Notes: generated by a model from the letters alone, not told the origin. Positions 35,445 to 47,743 are shown, counted from the first letter of the stretch. The stretch: 64,000 bases of DNA from Zygnema cylindricum (GCA_037447655.1 JBBHKE010002512.1:83237-147236), one strand, 5' to 3'. Numbers and translations are program-made.

Positions 35445-36190
35445 GCACCTGCGGATAATTTGATACGATCAGTACGGACAAAGTAGTTGTCACAGCTGCA
35501 GATAATATGCCTAATACATATTCTGAGTAATGATATTTGTTTAGTGGTTGCTTAGTGGTAGCTTGGTTTTTGACGTACGAAGATTGTGGAGATGTCGGTG
35601 TAAATATTCTGTACAACATAGGTTTGTCTTTTTGCTAATTAGTTTATCAGTGTAGATTTGTTCAGTCTGACATACCTCGAACTGTTCGGGTATACTTACA
35701 ATAGTTTAGGTAGATGGTAGCTACCGTACGGCTGGTATGCCTCCGTACATTAAGTTGTGAACTCTCTGAGTATAACTTGTAGGACTTAGAATATTTTGAG
35801 TATCACAGTCTTGTTTATCAAAGCAATGGCAGACTGTTTTTCTGCATCTTTGACCTGCTAGTGTGATCACCCTGTTTGGTATTTTCATGTGAAACTTTCT
35901 GAAGTTATTATATGATATAGAATCTATGTGTGTGTACAATTTCATTCTATACTGTTATTTTTGTAAGATTCTGTGAGAGGTCTAATTGGTTAGTTTGTGA
36001 AACTGTCAGCTATTTTTGTGAAACTCTGGAGCTTGTATCTTCTAGATTCCTTGGTGGATTTGGCTGAGTGCAGTTTGAGGGTATTTTATTTATTGTGGAG
36101 TAATCTGTGCTGTCTGAAACACAACTGTTTGAGGGGTAGTCTGTGGTGCTTCCGAGAGTAGTCCATGGCTGAAATAGGCTATGGACAACA

Positions 36191-36822
36191 CCTAGATCAT
36201 AAGCCCCCAAAACATCTAACTCACGGACGAATTCTCAGTCTGCATCTGTGGGGCCGGACAGGAGTGTGGTCGATGACGGTTAAGGAGAGGTGATAAGCAA
36301 AGGAGCACCAAGGGCTATACAACACTTCGCCTTCCTCTATAATTTTGCCTAAATGCATCAAATTTTGTGATGTGTGTATCACGTCAGTTTAAGACAGACA
36401 GCAACGTCTGTGCACACTGTATAGCTCATACGAAGACTTACTTATACAATAGGAAGGGGCGCGTAAATAATTATGACGCAGATAGTAAGTGCAAAATAAA
36501 TGATTGAATTAGTGTTACTTCAAGCATGTTCAACATGTTTTTGAACACATATGATTTACTATTGAACTTTTTGCAATAAAGACCCATACCGTGTTTTTCA
36601 TTTTCCACTTCGAGCAAAGGATGTTGTAAATGACCATAGTTTATAACTCGTGTTAAATATGCGTTGCCGAATCGCGCTAAACGATGCTTTGGCGAACCGC
36701 AACATTCATCGGGTTCGAGAACGAAACATTCAACTTCGATTTGTGAAGTTATATGTGGTACACGCTACAAGACTGTACCGCTACATTACCTGTTGAAAAT
36801 CAATGTTTTAGCTTCTACACGC
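36191..36822. other. Unassigned AT-rich sequence
   Basis: No ORF with recognisable content and no terminal repeats are visible to me between the family 4 LTR and the first MITE. Confidence 0.5.
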
Positions 36823-36824
36823 TA

Positions 36825-37729
36825 CACCACGAATCGCTATTTGCGTAGAAGTTTTTTTAGCGTATATAAATAATTAGCGTTATTAACCCTAATTGGGAAT
36901 TTGAAAATTTTCAAAAAAAACATATTTTCTAATTTTTTACTAATGCTAATTTGGGTTTTTCAAAAAATTAGAAAAAAACCCTTAACATGCTTACACTAAT
37001 ATAGGCATTTGCCCATCCGTACTTGTTAGACTATTTTATGTGAGTTAAATTTTCACTTTCTTCTAGTGCACATTCACATGCGCGCGCCTATGTTAAATTA
37101 TTTTCTGTACTTTTTTCAATTAGAAAGGTACAATTCTGTACGGTCAGACAATGACCGTACACCACACTATTTAAATCGCAGTGTACTTTTGTTTGTTACG
37201 CTAATTGGAACATAACCCTAAATGGCGTAAAGGAAAAAATGATCAATGCTATTTTTGGATTTTTTTCAAAATTTGAGGGAATCGAATTAGCCTTCAATAC
37301 GCCACACCGCCAATCACTATTAGCGTAGAAGTTTCTTTAACGTATACGAATAATTAGCGTGGTTTACGCTAATTGGGAATTTGGAAATTTTTGAAGAAAT
37401 CGATTACTCTAATTAGGAATTAGGTTTTTTTTAAATGGTGTGGATAATTCTATTTGAGAATAAATAAAAAAAAAGCTGGACGGGATTAGCGTACACAACG
37501 CAAATAACGATTGGCGGTACGCTAATCCCGTCCCGCCTTTTTTTTTATTCTCAAATAGAATTATCCACACTATTTAAAAAAACCCTAATTCCTAGTTAGA
37601 ATAGACGATTTCTTCGAAAATTTTCAAATTCCCAATTAGCGTAAACCACGCTAATTATTCGTATACGCTAAAAAATCTTACACGCTAATAACGATTGGCG
37701 GTGTACTGTAGCGATTGCGATTGGCGGTG
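36825..37729. mobile_element. MITE-like element 1 (TIR family CACCGCCAATCG), with nested copy
   Basis: The left end CACCACGAATCGCTATTTGCG follows TA (36823-36824). A right end ...CGATTGGCGGTG precedes TA (37730-37731). Internal sequence (aacatgcttacactaatata..., gtacggtcagacaatgaccgtac, ctatttaa) matches the element at 37781. A related fold-back copy sits inside at 37305-37703. No ORF. Confidence 0.55.
37305..37703. mobile_element. Fold-back MITE, long inverted repeat
   Basis: Nearly the whole 399 bp is an inverted repeat centred near 37505. The left arm has caccgccaatcactattagcg, aataattagcgtgg and ggataattctatttgagaa. The right arm has the complements in reverse order. It can fold into one long hairpin. 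The ends carry the shared TIR. Confidence 0.8.
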
Positions 37730-37780
37730 TACTGTACTGTACTGTATACATTACTCAGATTGGCTGAAGATTTTCCGGTA

Positions 37781-38316
37781 CACCGCCAATCGTTATTAGC
37801 GTGTAAGTTTTTTTAGCGTATAAAAATAATTACCGTGGTGTACGCTATTTAAGAATTTGAAAATTTTGGAAAAAATCATACATTCTAATTGTTTGGTTAT
37901 GGTAATTTGGATCTTTGAAAAAAAAAATGTCGGTCGCAAACATGCTTACACTAATATAAGTCTCCGTACAAAATCTGACAAATCGTACACTAATCGTACA
38001 CTCACACGGTCGAAACGCGGCTGTCGGACGAATATGTGCGAGCGGGATTTTTTACGACCTGGTTTTTTCTCCTTTTAAGAACGCACATTCTCATGCGTCC
38101 TCGGTTACTAAAACTAATTTATTGTACTTTTTACTTAAAAAGGTACACGTATGTACGGTCTGACAGTGACCGTACATCACTCTATTTAAGAGACAACGTA
38201 CTGAAAATAACCCTAAATAGAATAAAGAAAAAATAGAATGAACCACACTAATGGAGAATAAAAAAAAAAAAGTGGGACGGAATTAGCGTACACAATGCTA
38301 ATAACGATTGGCGGTG
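37781..38316. mobile_element. MITE-like element 2 (536 bp) with TA flanks
   Basis: The ends are CACCGCCAATCGTTATTAGC and the complement GCTAATAACGATTGGCGGTG, 19 of 20 matching by eye (ignoring one missing base context). TA lies on both sides (37779-37780 and 38317-38318). TA duplication is typical of Tc1/mariner-type (Stowaway-like) MITEs. No transposase ORF. Confidence 0.75.
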
Positions 38317-38786
38317 TAGCTTGACCCATCACATTACCGAATGTACGAAATGTAATGGTTCGCCGTAAAATTGAAGTACGTGTTGAAGTGTACGATATTT
38401 TCGCCATGGCTTCTTTATTCCGGTTTTTTTGTGTTAATCTTTCCACGGAAAGAGGTAAGGAGACGCCGTGGTGGAGAGTTCTGCAAATGACGTTGGAGGT
38501 CCGAGAACCGTGCAATGATTCCGTACATGCACCCTTCGGGCAAAAATGAAAATCCGTGTACTTTATTGTGCGATGCGATTGAAACCAAAAATAGTGTATC
38601 CTATTTTCTCGTTTTAGAGACTGCCCGTGAACAAAATGCAACTGTACGGTCCTACTGCTATAGAAAGAGAAGCGCGGGACCACTTGCCGATTAATATCGC
38701 GCCACGTAAGTGGTGTTGCCGTGTTGGTACCGGCTGCGAGTAAAGATTCCTTCAATTCGGAATCTCCGTGATCCTCAAGTACTGTA

Positions 38787-39066
38787 NNNNNNNNNNNNNN
38801 NNNNNNNNNNNNNNNNNNNNNNNNNNNNNNNNNNNNNNNNNNNNNNNNNNNNNNNNNNNNNNNNNNNNNNNNNNNNNNNNNNNNNNNNNNNNNNNNNNNN
38901 NNNNNNNNNNNNNNNNNNNNNNNNNNNNNNNNNNNNNNNNNNNNNNNNNNNNNNNNNNNNNNNNNNNNNNNNNNNNNNNNNNNNNNNNNNNNNNNNNNNN
39001 NNNNNNNNNNNNNNNNNNNNNNNNNNNNNNNNNNNNNNNNNNNNNNNNNNNNNNNNNNNNNNNNNN
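38787..39066. other. Assembly gap, 280 N
   Basis: A run of 280 N. Open frames crossing it are meaningless. The left flank (38317-38786) and right flank (39067-39596) show no gene. A two-copy repeat (catagggtttgttt..., catatgggtttattt...) lies at about 39233-39325. Confidence 1.
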
Positions 39067-39596
39067 TTTCATATTAGTTTATTAGTAATATAGTAAGTTT
39101 CACGTATTGAATGATATAATGATTATTTGATTATACTTTGATTATACTTTTGTTTATGTGTGATGCATTTGTTTGTTATTATTATTTATGTTATTTTATA
39201 TATGTTTGATATGCATTGTTTATGCATTTGTCATAGGGTTTGTTTATGTCGATTATTCCATCAAACCTTAGATGTTGTCATATGGGTTTATTTATGTTGA
39301 TTATTCCATGAAACCCTAAATGTTGCTTGTTGTGTCTGTGTACGCATATGGAGGATACATTTCAAATGATTGTTCATTGGCCTAACTTTGCTTAGTTTCT
39401 TGCATGATAGTTTGGGTTGCTTCTGCGGTCTTTTTTAGACCAAAGAACAACACAACTCAACCCTGTTACTATTATTTTTCATTTTGCGACCAATACAATA
39501 TAGGTCATAAGGTCATATTGTATGTTTTACAGACAATAGGCATATTGTATGGGCCTACTTTCACCTACTTTTGAACTATGGTTTAATCATTTACTC

Positions 39597-39700
39597 TGAT
39601 TAGACATTAGGGTTTTTAAATTGTATGGATAATTCTCTTTGAGAAAAAAAAATATGGGGCACCGAATTAGCGTTATTGACGCTAATAGCGATTGGCGGTG
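39597..39700. mobile_element. Right end of a MITE of the CACCGCCAATCG family
   Basis: It shares ggataattctctttgagaa and gctaatagcgattggcggtg with elements 1 and 2, then TA. The left part is not identifiable, possibly lost near the gap. Confidence 0.5.
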
Positions 39701-39707
39701 TAATGTA

Positions 39708-40302
39708 CACCGGGAATCGTAATTAGAGTAAATAACGCTAATTCGGTCGCACTTTTTATAGAGTAAACGATTCTATTTTTTTTCATTATGCTATTTAAGG
39801 CAATGATAAATTAGCGTATAAAATTATAATATAGGTTCATTTAAAATAGTGTAGAATACGGATGACGTCATACCGTGCAAAATTGTTATTTTAAAATTAA
39901 AAAGGTACAAATAATGATTTAATAGATTGCGCTCGTACGTGAAATCGCACTAAACAAAAAATCAATCACATCGAATAAAAGTCGTTCGTATAACTCTCGT
40001 CCGTCGACAACATCGTCGTCAGTGTGAACATTAATTGACATTCAGCGCGACAAATAGTATAAACGTCATAATGACGTCTAAATGTACGGATTGACATATT
40101 TTGTACGTTTACGTAATTTAGTATTCGTAATTCCATCGCGGATAATAATTGCCGACATAACCCAATATAGATTACTTAAAAAGATTAGAGTAAACTTCCT
40201 TTGTGAAAAAATCATATCACACAAATTAGCGTTCATAAATCTAATTGTTTTTTTTGTTTTTTTACACTAATTTTTTCTTTACTCTAATTACGATTCGCGG
40301 TG
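39708..40302. mobile_element. MITE-like element 3 (595 bp) with TA flanks
   Basis: It starts CACCGGGAATCGTAATTAGAG after TA (39706-39707) and ends CTCTAATTACGATTCGCGGTG before TA (40303-40304). The ends are imperfect inverted repeats. It abuts the previous element with only five bases between. No ORF. Confidence 0.65.
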
Positions 40303-40993
40303 TACCTTCCATATTTAAATCTCTACCCAAATTTAAAAATGAAAGATTTTATTTCCAAGAACGCGATGGTAATACCATCAAAGTACAAAACATGATTGTC
40401 ACTAAAAAGTATTGATGACCAACAAAGGTTAAAGACTAAAATCCTAAAGGACTAAAAACACAACAAAAATGTGTGAAAAGCCTAAAAGGAATGAAAGAAA
40501 GCAAGTACAAAAAAACCAAATTATGGAAACACTACAAACTAACCTAGACGCTAAACCCTCAAACTATACCCAACTACAGATCAAAACTATGGATATCGTC
40601 TATATACGTACTTTTTTAGCTTCTGTGGACTTTCTGTTGTCCAATGGGAAGGCAATTATGGTCTCTTTCATAAAAACTTTAGACAAAAGAATATCACTTC
40701 GATCCACTCTGGTGACCGTGTGACCATTCGTGACAAGACACGCGTATTTTAAACGTACGAATACTGTAGTTGAAACTTTTTCGAATACAAACTTAATAGT
40801 TCGCCCACTTGCTGATTTTTTATTATTTGAGTAAGAATGTCGCAGGATAGCAGACGGCCAAAAGTACAAAACCAGTAAAGAAAACTACGTACGCAGAATT
40901 TGCGTACGTAATCTATAGAAATGGTTGATTCCGTTCGCCTCTCGACTGTCCGTCCATACTCAAAATAGTGAAACTGGGCGGGTATCATAAAAA
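40303..40993. other. Unassigned AT-rich spacer
   Basis: Short frames only. No motif or repeat I can name. Confidence 0.5.
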
Positions 40994-41235
40994 CAGTGTT
41001 GGGTATCGGGTAAATTCATATCGCGATAATTTCGATATTCGATATATTAAATATCGATCACGCAGAATCCTCGATATATCGTACCGAGACTAACATAAAT
41101 TATCACGATATATATCACGATACATAGTATTTTTTTAAATTAAATATTTTATATTTCTATATAATATGATGTTTTTGTGAAAAAAACAAATTGTTAGATA
41201 CGCCACGTACAACGTGAATATCATTCCGTGACTTA

Positions 41236-41891
41236 GGGTATGGTTATATCACACGAAAAGTGAGGTTCAATACAAAATTTTGTATTTGCCCGTACCATGC
41301 CGTACTGCATCTTCATGAGTTTTTGGAAAAGAACATTAAAGAAAAAGAAATTACGATTCTCCAAGGATCCGGGAAAAAACATCAGTTGTCCGATTGTATT
41401 TTGGTATTCATCCGCGAAGCAATTGCTCCAGCTACATTTGTATGGTGAACCCGCCTCGCGAAGGTGGGTTCACCAATACAGAACCTGTAAAATCTCCACA
41501 CATGGAATATAAACACATGCAACGAAGAAAAGTTAAGATTTTCACACGTCTCCAAAGTCACGTGCCGTCGGACAAGGTGTCGTAAAATCTTTGCCGAAAA
41601 GAAGTACGGTTGTTTCTTGAAAGTTAGCAAAGTGAAGGAGATCTTTGAGGTACGTTGACGCGGTACACTTGCAAAGTACACGTACGTAATACACAGGTAC
41701 GGATTTCCATACAAAAATGGTCGGTTTCTAAAACTTTGACGATTTTATAGATTTGATCGTCAACTTACATGGAACCACTCAAAATCATAACACATATGTA
41801 AAAACTTATTTACACATGTAACCGAGGCCTCTATAATACATAAATTTTGCTCTACATACTATTACAAAGACCTCCTGATGTAACCATACCC
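41236..41891. mobile_element. PIF/Harbinger-like MITE 1 (656 bp), TTA duplication
   Basis: It starts GGGTATGGTTATATCAC and ends GATGTAACCATACCC, with TTA at 41233-41235 and 41892-41894. Three-base TTA duplications and G-rich ends are the PIF/Harbinger pattern. No transposase. Its interior preserves the empty target site (about 41653-41677) for the solo LTR that hit the second copy. Confidence 0.75.
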
Positions 41892-42360
41892 TTAAACTCT
41901 TAAAGGTCAACGCCGCAAAATGTAACCGACAAAAAAATACTAATTTTGTAATTCATATAATTACCTATTTGGGGTATGGTTATATCAGGAGGTCTCTGTA
42001 ATAGTACGGACAACAAAATTTATGTATTACAAAGGCCTCGGTTACATCGCATATCATCTGTAAACAAGTTTTTACATGCGTGTTCTGATTTGACTGGTTC
42101 TTTGTAAATTGACGATCAAATCTTTGAAATCGTCAAAGATTTTAAAACCGACCATTTTCGTATGGAAATCCGTACTTCCGTATTACGTATGTGTACTTCA
42201 CAAGTTGAAATTCTATGGGCTCCATTGCCACACAGAATTCGCAGATCCAAAGAAGCTAATCTAGATAGTGCCGACTCCAAGTTTATATAAACCCAAATGA
42301 TTGACCCTTTGACAATCAGAACCCCTTTACATCTTCACCCCTGTGAAATAAGATTTTATG

Positions 42361-43398
42361 TGTAGAAATTAATGGTTTTATTAGTATTTTCTAGGTCTGA
42401 AAAGAAATATAGAAGTCAAGGCAGTCTATCTCTAACTTCTCTCTCCAACTCTCAAACTTGTCGCAGTCACTGAGAAATTGGAGAGGAAGCTAGAGCCATG
42501 GCTACCTTGGCTATCCTGAGGTTTACGGGAATTTTATATTAGGATTTATTTAATTATTTAAAAGGTATGTGCCGGCGGCAGGATTTGATCCTTGTACCTG
42601 CCGGCCGGCAGACAGAAAATAGCCGGTAGCCCTAGCCGTTAAGTCTAGGATTAGTGTTATGTAGTATATAGTTTGATAAGTATTTAAACATGTATACGTA
42701 TGATAATTCATTTAACTATAAACAGATTACGGGATACATAGATCCGGTAATATGTACGGTACGGACTAAAATCAATACCGCGCATTTGTTTCGTAAGTGA
42801 AACAAATACCGCGCATGTATTTATTACGGCTAAGATTAAATCCGAATTTAATCGGACGGCCGGGATTAGCGCCGAGATCGCGGAGGAAGATTTCGGCGGT
42901 TTGTGGCCATCGCCACATCGGATGACGCGTGGCGAAATTCCGTTGGATTGTGGAATCTCCGGAGATTACGGCACCGAATCCGGATTTGACATGTGTCGAC
43001 ATTTTGGCCATGTCGTACAATGTCCGTACATAAAGTACACCGGCAGCTGTACTTTTGCGTACGGAACTCAATTCTGATTGGTTCCGTACACCAGTAGATA
43101 GAGTCTGTGAGAGAGATAGGACTTAGAAAAATTAGAAGATAGGACCCCCTCTCCCATAGAGCTTCTGTACAAAAAGTCAACTTTGACCCTCCATAACTTA
43201 CTGCTCAGGGGAGCAAATTCAGAGATTCTTTTTGCTATCGACTCAGGGGAGTCTTGCCTTCACAGGGGTGCAGGTGGTCAGGGTTTTTGTCTGCCAGGGT
43301 GGCAGTTATTTTTGCTGAAACACAAAGGGGTCAGGATTATCCTAGAGGCTTCTTGGAAGTTGTCTACTTTGAGGACTTATGGAGGTCTCAGAGTTTCA
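42361..43398 (+). repeat. 5' LTR of element A
   Basis: TGTAGAAATTAATGG...GAGTTTCA. It contains a cluster of six GTAC words at 43015-43089 and an inverted CCAAT (gattggttcc, 43075-43084). It is nearly identical to 47744-48781. Confidence 0.95.
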
Positions 43399-43413
43399 GG
43401 TTATGGGCCCACC
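43399..43413 (+). other. Primer-binding site of element A, half-tRNA type
   Basis: GGTTATGGGCCCACC immediately follows the LTR. It is complementary to the initiator tRNA-Met anticodon arm, whose CAU anticodon pairs with the ATG at 43403-43405. Confidence 0.85.
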
Positions 43414-46400
43414 CTCTAGGGTACCAATCTTTAATGGAACTGGCTTCATATACTGGGAAAGTATGATGATAGGAGCTCTATGCGAAAAAAGGTTTTGGGG
43501 GATAGTGAGTGGACGGTTGGGGCGTCCATCAAGTCTTGGAATTCCTCCAGGGTTTGGAGGAACCAGATTCACCAGGAAAGAGGACCCACCTTCAACGGAG
43601 GAAACAAAAGAAGGAGAGGTGGTGGAAAAAGGAAAGGAGAAGGAGACGACCACACCAATATCAACTGGTTCGACATTCATGTCACCTATTCCGAGGAATG
43701 AGGAGAATGATACTGAAACCTGGGACTTCAACAACATGGCGGCAAAGCACTTCATCCTACGCCATCTCACTCAAGGACTTGCATGTCCTCATTTGCAGGT
43801 AGAAAGGGCATCCGATCTTTGGATGGCTCTCATAGAGATGTACCGAAGTGGTACAATTCAGCAACAACAGTTGGCTGATCAGAAAGTTAAGGAGTATGTA
43901 TACAAAGGGGGAAATATGTTGGATTTTTGCAATGAGCTTGCTACACTCTTCATGGAGCTACAGAGTGCGGGAAAAGATTTTAGTGAAAAAGAAAAGGTTA
44001 ATTGTTTACTGATGAAGTTACCTGATGAGTTCGTGAACATAGTTTACCGTGTGCAGGACTTGCCTGACTCAAGGTGGATATGGAACTCAGTGGTAGGAAT
44101 GATTCTCGTTCAAGAGAATACAATTGAGATCCGAAGGGGAGGAAAGAGTGGCCAAGCCTTGGCAACAGCGACTGATTGGAGGAACAGGGATTCCCGAAAA
44201 CCAGTCGGAAACTATGGGGGTAGGGAGCAGAAAAAACAGGCCGATGAGTTCGAACCAAGGGCTCCCAAAGGACTATGTCACTTTTGTAAGAAACCGGGGC
44301 ACTATATGGCAGAATGCACTAAGCTAACCGAGCTTCGGTTAAAGGAGGGGCAGACCGGTGGCACCCCGAGAGGAAAGAAAAAGGCCCTTGTCACACAGGT
44401 ACTTGAGGCTGAATCCGAGGACGATGAGCTCCTTTTGGATGAGGAGTTGGAGGCGAAAAATGAGGTCGAAATTCCACGAAGGCAGAAATGTGCTTACGGT
44501 GGATTGAAAGGTGAAGCAGGCTGGATTGTAGATTCAGGTGCCTCCATGCACATGTGTAAGGATAGACACCTGTTCACTAAGATAAGAAAGATTCCCACCG
44601 TAGAGATAGAGTACGGGGATGGGAGGATAGTCACCACTACTCTTGTAGGATCGGTAGATCTAAAAGTGTTAGTAGAAGGAAAGACATCCATATTAACATT
44701 CTCCGATGTATTGTTTATTCCGGAGCTGAACAAAAATCTTATCTCTACATCAGTATTAGATGATAAAGGTTTTTTTACTAGCACTAGGGAAGGAGTCTTT
44801 ACTGCTAGTTTTGAGAATGATGTCTATTTCATTGCTGAGAAAGGTAGCCATGGGATGTTTAGGCTGATCTTAAGTAATGAAAAGAAGAAACTTTATTATG
44901 CTGGTGTTCATGATATTATGATGTGGCATAAGAGGCTTGGGCATGTGAATCTAGATAAGTTAAGAGAGATGAAAAAGATGGGAGTGGTGGAAGGGATTCA
45001 GTTCAGTGAGAGTGATGATATAAGTGATTGTAGTGGATGTGCTCAAGGTAAAGCACACAGATTACCCTTTCCTAAGTCAGCCACCTATAAGGGAGAAAAA
45101 AATCTAGATCTAGTACACACAGATATTTGGGGACCGGCTAAAGTGCCCTCACCGGGGGGGAAGAGATTTATGATGACTATAACTGATGATTGGTCTCGGT
45201 ATTCCCGGGTATATTTTTTGAAAAACAAGTCCGAAGCTGAGGATTGTTTTAGACAATGTAAAGCATGGAGCGAAAAACTCCATGAAACTCCAATCAAGAG
45301 AGTAAGGAGTGACAATGGTGGAGAGTATACTTCTAACCAGTTTGAGGATTTTCTGAGGGAAGATGGGGTTCAACACCAAAAGACAGTTCCAAAAAATCCG
45401 GAACAAAATGGGGTAGCTGAAAGGTTAAATAGAACACTAAGTGATAACGCTAGAAGTATGTTGTCAGATAAAAAGATAGGGAAAAGGTTTTGGGCAGAAG
45501 CAATGAACTGTGCTAATTACCTCAAGAATAGAGTTCTTACTTCAGCTATAAAAGATCAAACACCTTATGAGAGATGGACAGGCCGGAAACCAGACATATC
45601 TCACTTAAAGGTTTTCGGCAGTCAAGTGTTCAGCCTAGATACTGATCGGTCCAATTGGAAGCTAGATCCTAAAGGAAAACCAGGATACTTATTAGGATAT
45701 GATGAAGATGTTAAAGGATATAGAGTTTATGATCTAAAAAGGGAAGATATAATCTTAGTAAAGCATCTAGTAGTTATGGATGAAGGAAAGTCTGTGGATC
45801 CCTTCAAATATACGAAGTCAGTAAAAATCAGATTTGAGTCAGAAAATTCCGATGACTTTGAGCTTCCTAACTATCCAGGTTTTAGAGAAGATGACATTCT
45901 TGCAGGTACAAATCAGACCGAAAAGGACTCGGCTGTGGAAACTCCAGTGACAACTCTACTCGAAGCGGAAGACGTGGTGGAAATTGATTCGGAATCAAGG
46001 GATAGGGGAGAAGCCGAGTTTGTTCGAAAGAATCCACGAGAACCATCTATTCCGGCCTCAGATTTTGAAGGGGGGAGGAGAAGTAGCAAAAGACTGCAAG
46101 AAAAACAGGTTAATAACAAGGTAACTAAACTATCTCATCAAGATGAACCTCAAACTTATGGAGAAGCGATGACTTGTCCAGAAAGAAACCGGTGGAAGAC
46201 AGCCATCAATGAGGAGATGGCTTCAATCATGGCAGCCGATACTTGGGAGCTGGTGGACTGTCCACCTAACCGAAAACCAATCGGTTGTAAGTGGGTTTTC
46301 AAACTAAAACTGAACCCAGATAACACAATCGAGCGCTACAAGGCCAGATTAGTGGCAAAGGGATTTACACAAAAGGAAGGAATTGACTACGAGGAAACCT

Positions 46401-47730
46401 TTGCCCCGGTGGTCAGATTTCCCTCCGTCCGCATACTTCTCAGTTTAGCAGCGGCGGAAGACATGGAAGTGCATCAGATGGACATCAAGACAACCTTTTG
46501 CATGGAGAATTGGAAGAGGAGATCTTCATGCGACAACCCGAAGGTTTTGTGGAGGAAGGAGAGGAGAGCAAGGTATGCCGGCTGATTAAATCTCTTTATG
46601 GTTTGAAACAGGCACCTCGACAATGGAATAAGAAGCTTGATGAGTTTCTTACCAGTCTGGGATATATTCGAATCAGTTCAGATCACTCAATCTATGTTTT
46701 CGAAGATGAGGAAGGTTTGATATTTATTGCAATTTATGTTGATGATTTGCTTGTATTAAGTAAATCAATGAAAAAAATTAACAAACTGAAAACCGATCTT
46801 AAGGGGAGATTTGAAATGAAGGATATGGGAGAAGCAAGATATATTTTGGGAATTCAAGTAGAGAGAGACCGAAAAAGGAAAATTATAAGATTGACTCAAA
46901 AGGAAGCAATAGGGAACATGCTTGAAAAATTTCAAATGGATAAAGCTAATAGTTGTACAACTCCAATGGAGTTGAAGAAGGGAAGTGAGGGGAGTGAGGA
47001 AGAAGGAGTAATAGTCTTAGACGAGGAATTATCTCCTGATGAGCAGAAGTTCATGCAGACTATTCCTTACAGGCAAGTAGTGGGAAGTCTAATCTTTTTT
47101 ATGAATTGTACCCGGCCGGATTTAGCTGCAGCTGTAGGAGTGCTGAGTAGAAGTCTAAATGCTCCCACTAAAAAGGATTGGGAGGCAGCTAAGAGAGTCC
47201 TTAGATATTTGGTAGGAACTAGAGATCTATGGTTGCATTTGGGTGGGGAGAATACTGACATCACTACTTGGAGTGATGCCAGTTATGGTGATGCTCCGAT
47301 GAGGAGATGTACTTCTGGATATGTATTATATGTGGGTGATGGGGCTTGCTGTTGGAGTAGCAAACAGCAGAAGGTTATTGCTCAGTCCACCATAGAGGCT
47401 GAGTATATGGCCTCTTGCTCTGCTGTAAAAGAATTGATGTGGGTCAAGTCTTTGCTTGGTGAGCTTGGTCACCTTAAGAGTGGTGTGCAGAAAATATTTT
47501 GTGATAATCAGGCAGCAATCGCTATTTCTGCCAATCCTAAACACCATTTTAAAGCCAAACACATGGACATCAGACTCAGCTTTGTTAGAGAGAAAGTAGA
47601 AAACAAAATAATCAGTTTAGAGTACAGACCAGATAGTGAGATGGTAGCAGATATGATGACCAAACCTGTGCCTTCCCCTAAGCTAATTTTTTGCAGGGAG
47701 AAGTGTGGTCTGAAATTAAAGATTGACTAG
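43403..47730 (+). pseudogene. Ty1/copia gag-pol of element A with one frameshift
   Basis: The frame opens at the ATG in the primer site (an in-frame ATG also exists at 43379 in the LTR). Residues counted from 43379: zinc knuckle CHFCKKPGHYMAEC (about 300), protease IVDSGASMHMC (384), integrase zinc region HKRLGHVNL...CSGCAQGK (about 513-550), integrase catalytic HTDIWGP (580), RSDNGGEY (643), NGVAERLNR (680), RT start CKWVFKLKLN (about 970). The T run at 46496-46499 has four Ts where B has five, shifting frame just before the helix leading to the RT active site. The second frame (46498-47730) holds YVDDLLVLSK, RNase H (TTWSDASYGD) and the C-terminus. Restoring one base would give one polyprotein, so it is either newly dead or a base-call error. 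Confidence 0.93.
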
Positions 47731-47743
47731 AAAATAAGGGGAG
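47731..47743 (+). other. Polypurine tract of element A
   Basis: AAAATAAGGGGAG directly before the 3' LTR. Confidence 0.85.

Larger units (their letters stand above)
27014..36190 (+). mobile_element. Family 4 copia LTR, split by the gypsy insertion
   Basis: The two parts are 27014-27667 and 35450-36190, about 1395 bp in all. It starts TGTTGTTTTGAAAGC and ends ATGGACAACA. Its second half is the reverse complement of 7425-8190 in element D. The insertion duplicated GCACC (27663-27667 and 35445-35449). After 36190 the primer site does not follow (CCTAG instead), so this is a 3' LTR, with a flanking polypurine tract at its left. Confidence 0.8.

Noticed and set aside
38710-39093. Frames crossing the N run
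   Set aside because: They consist of unknown residues from the assembly gap.
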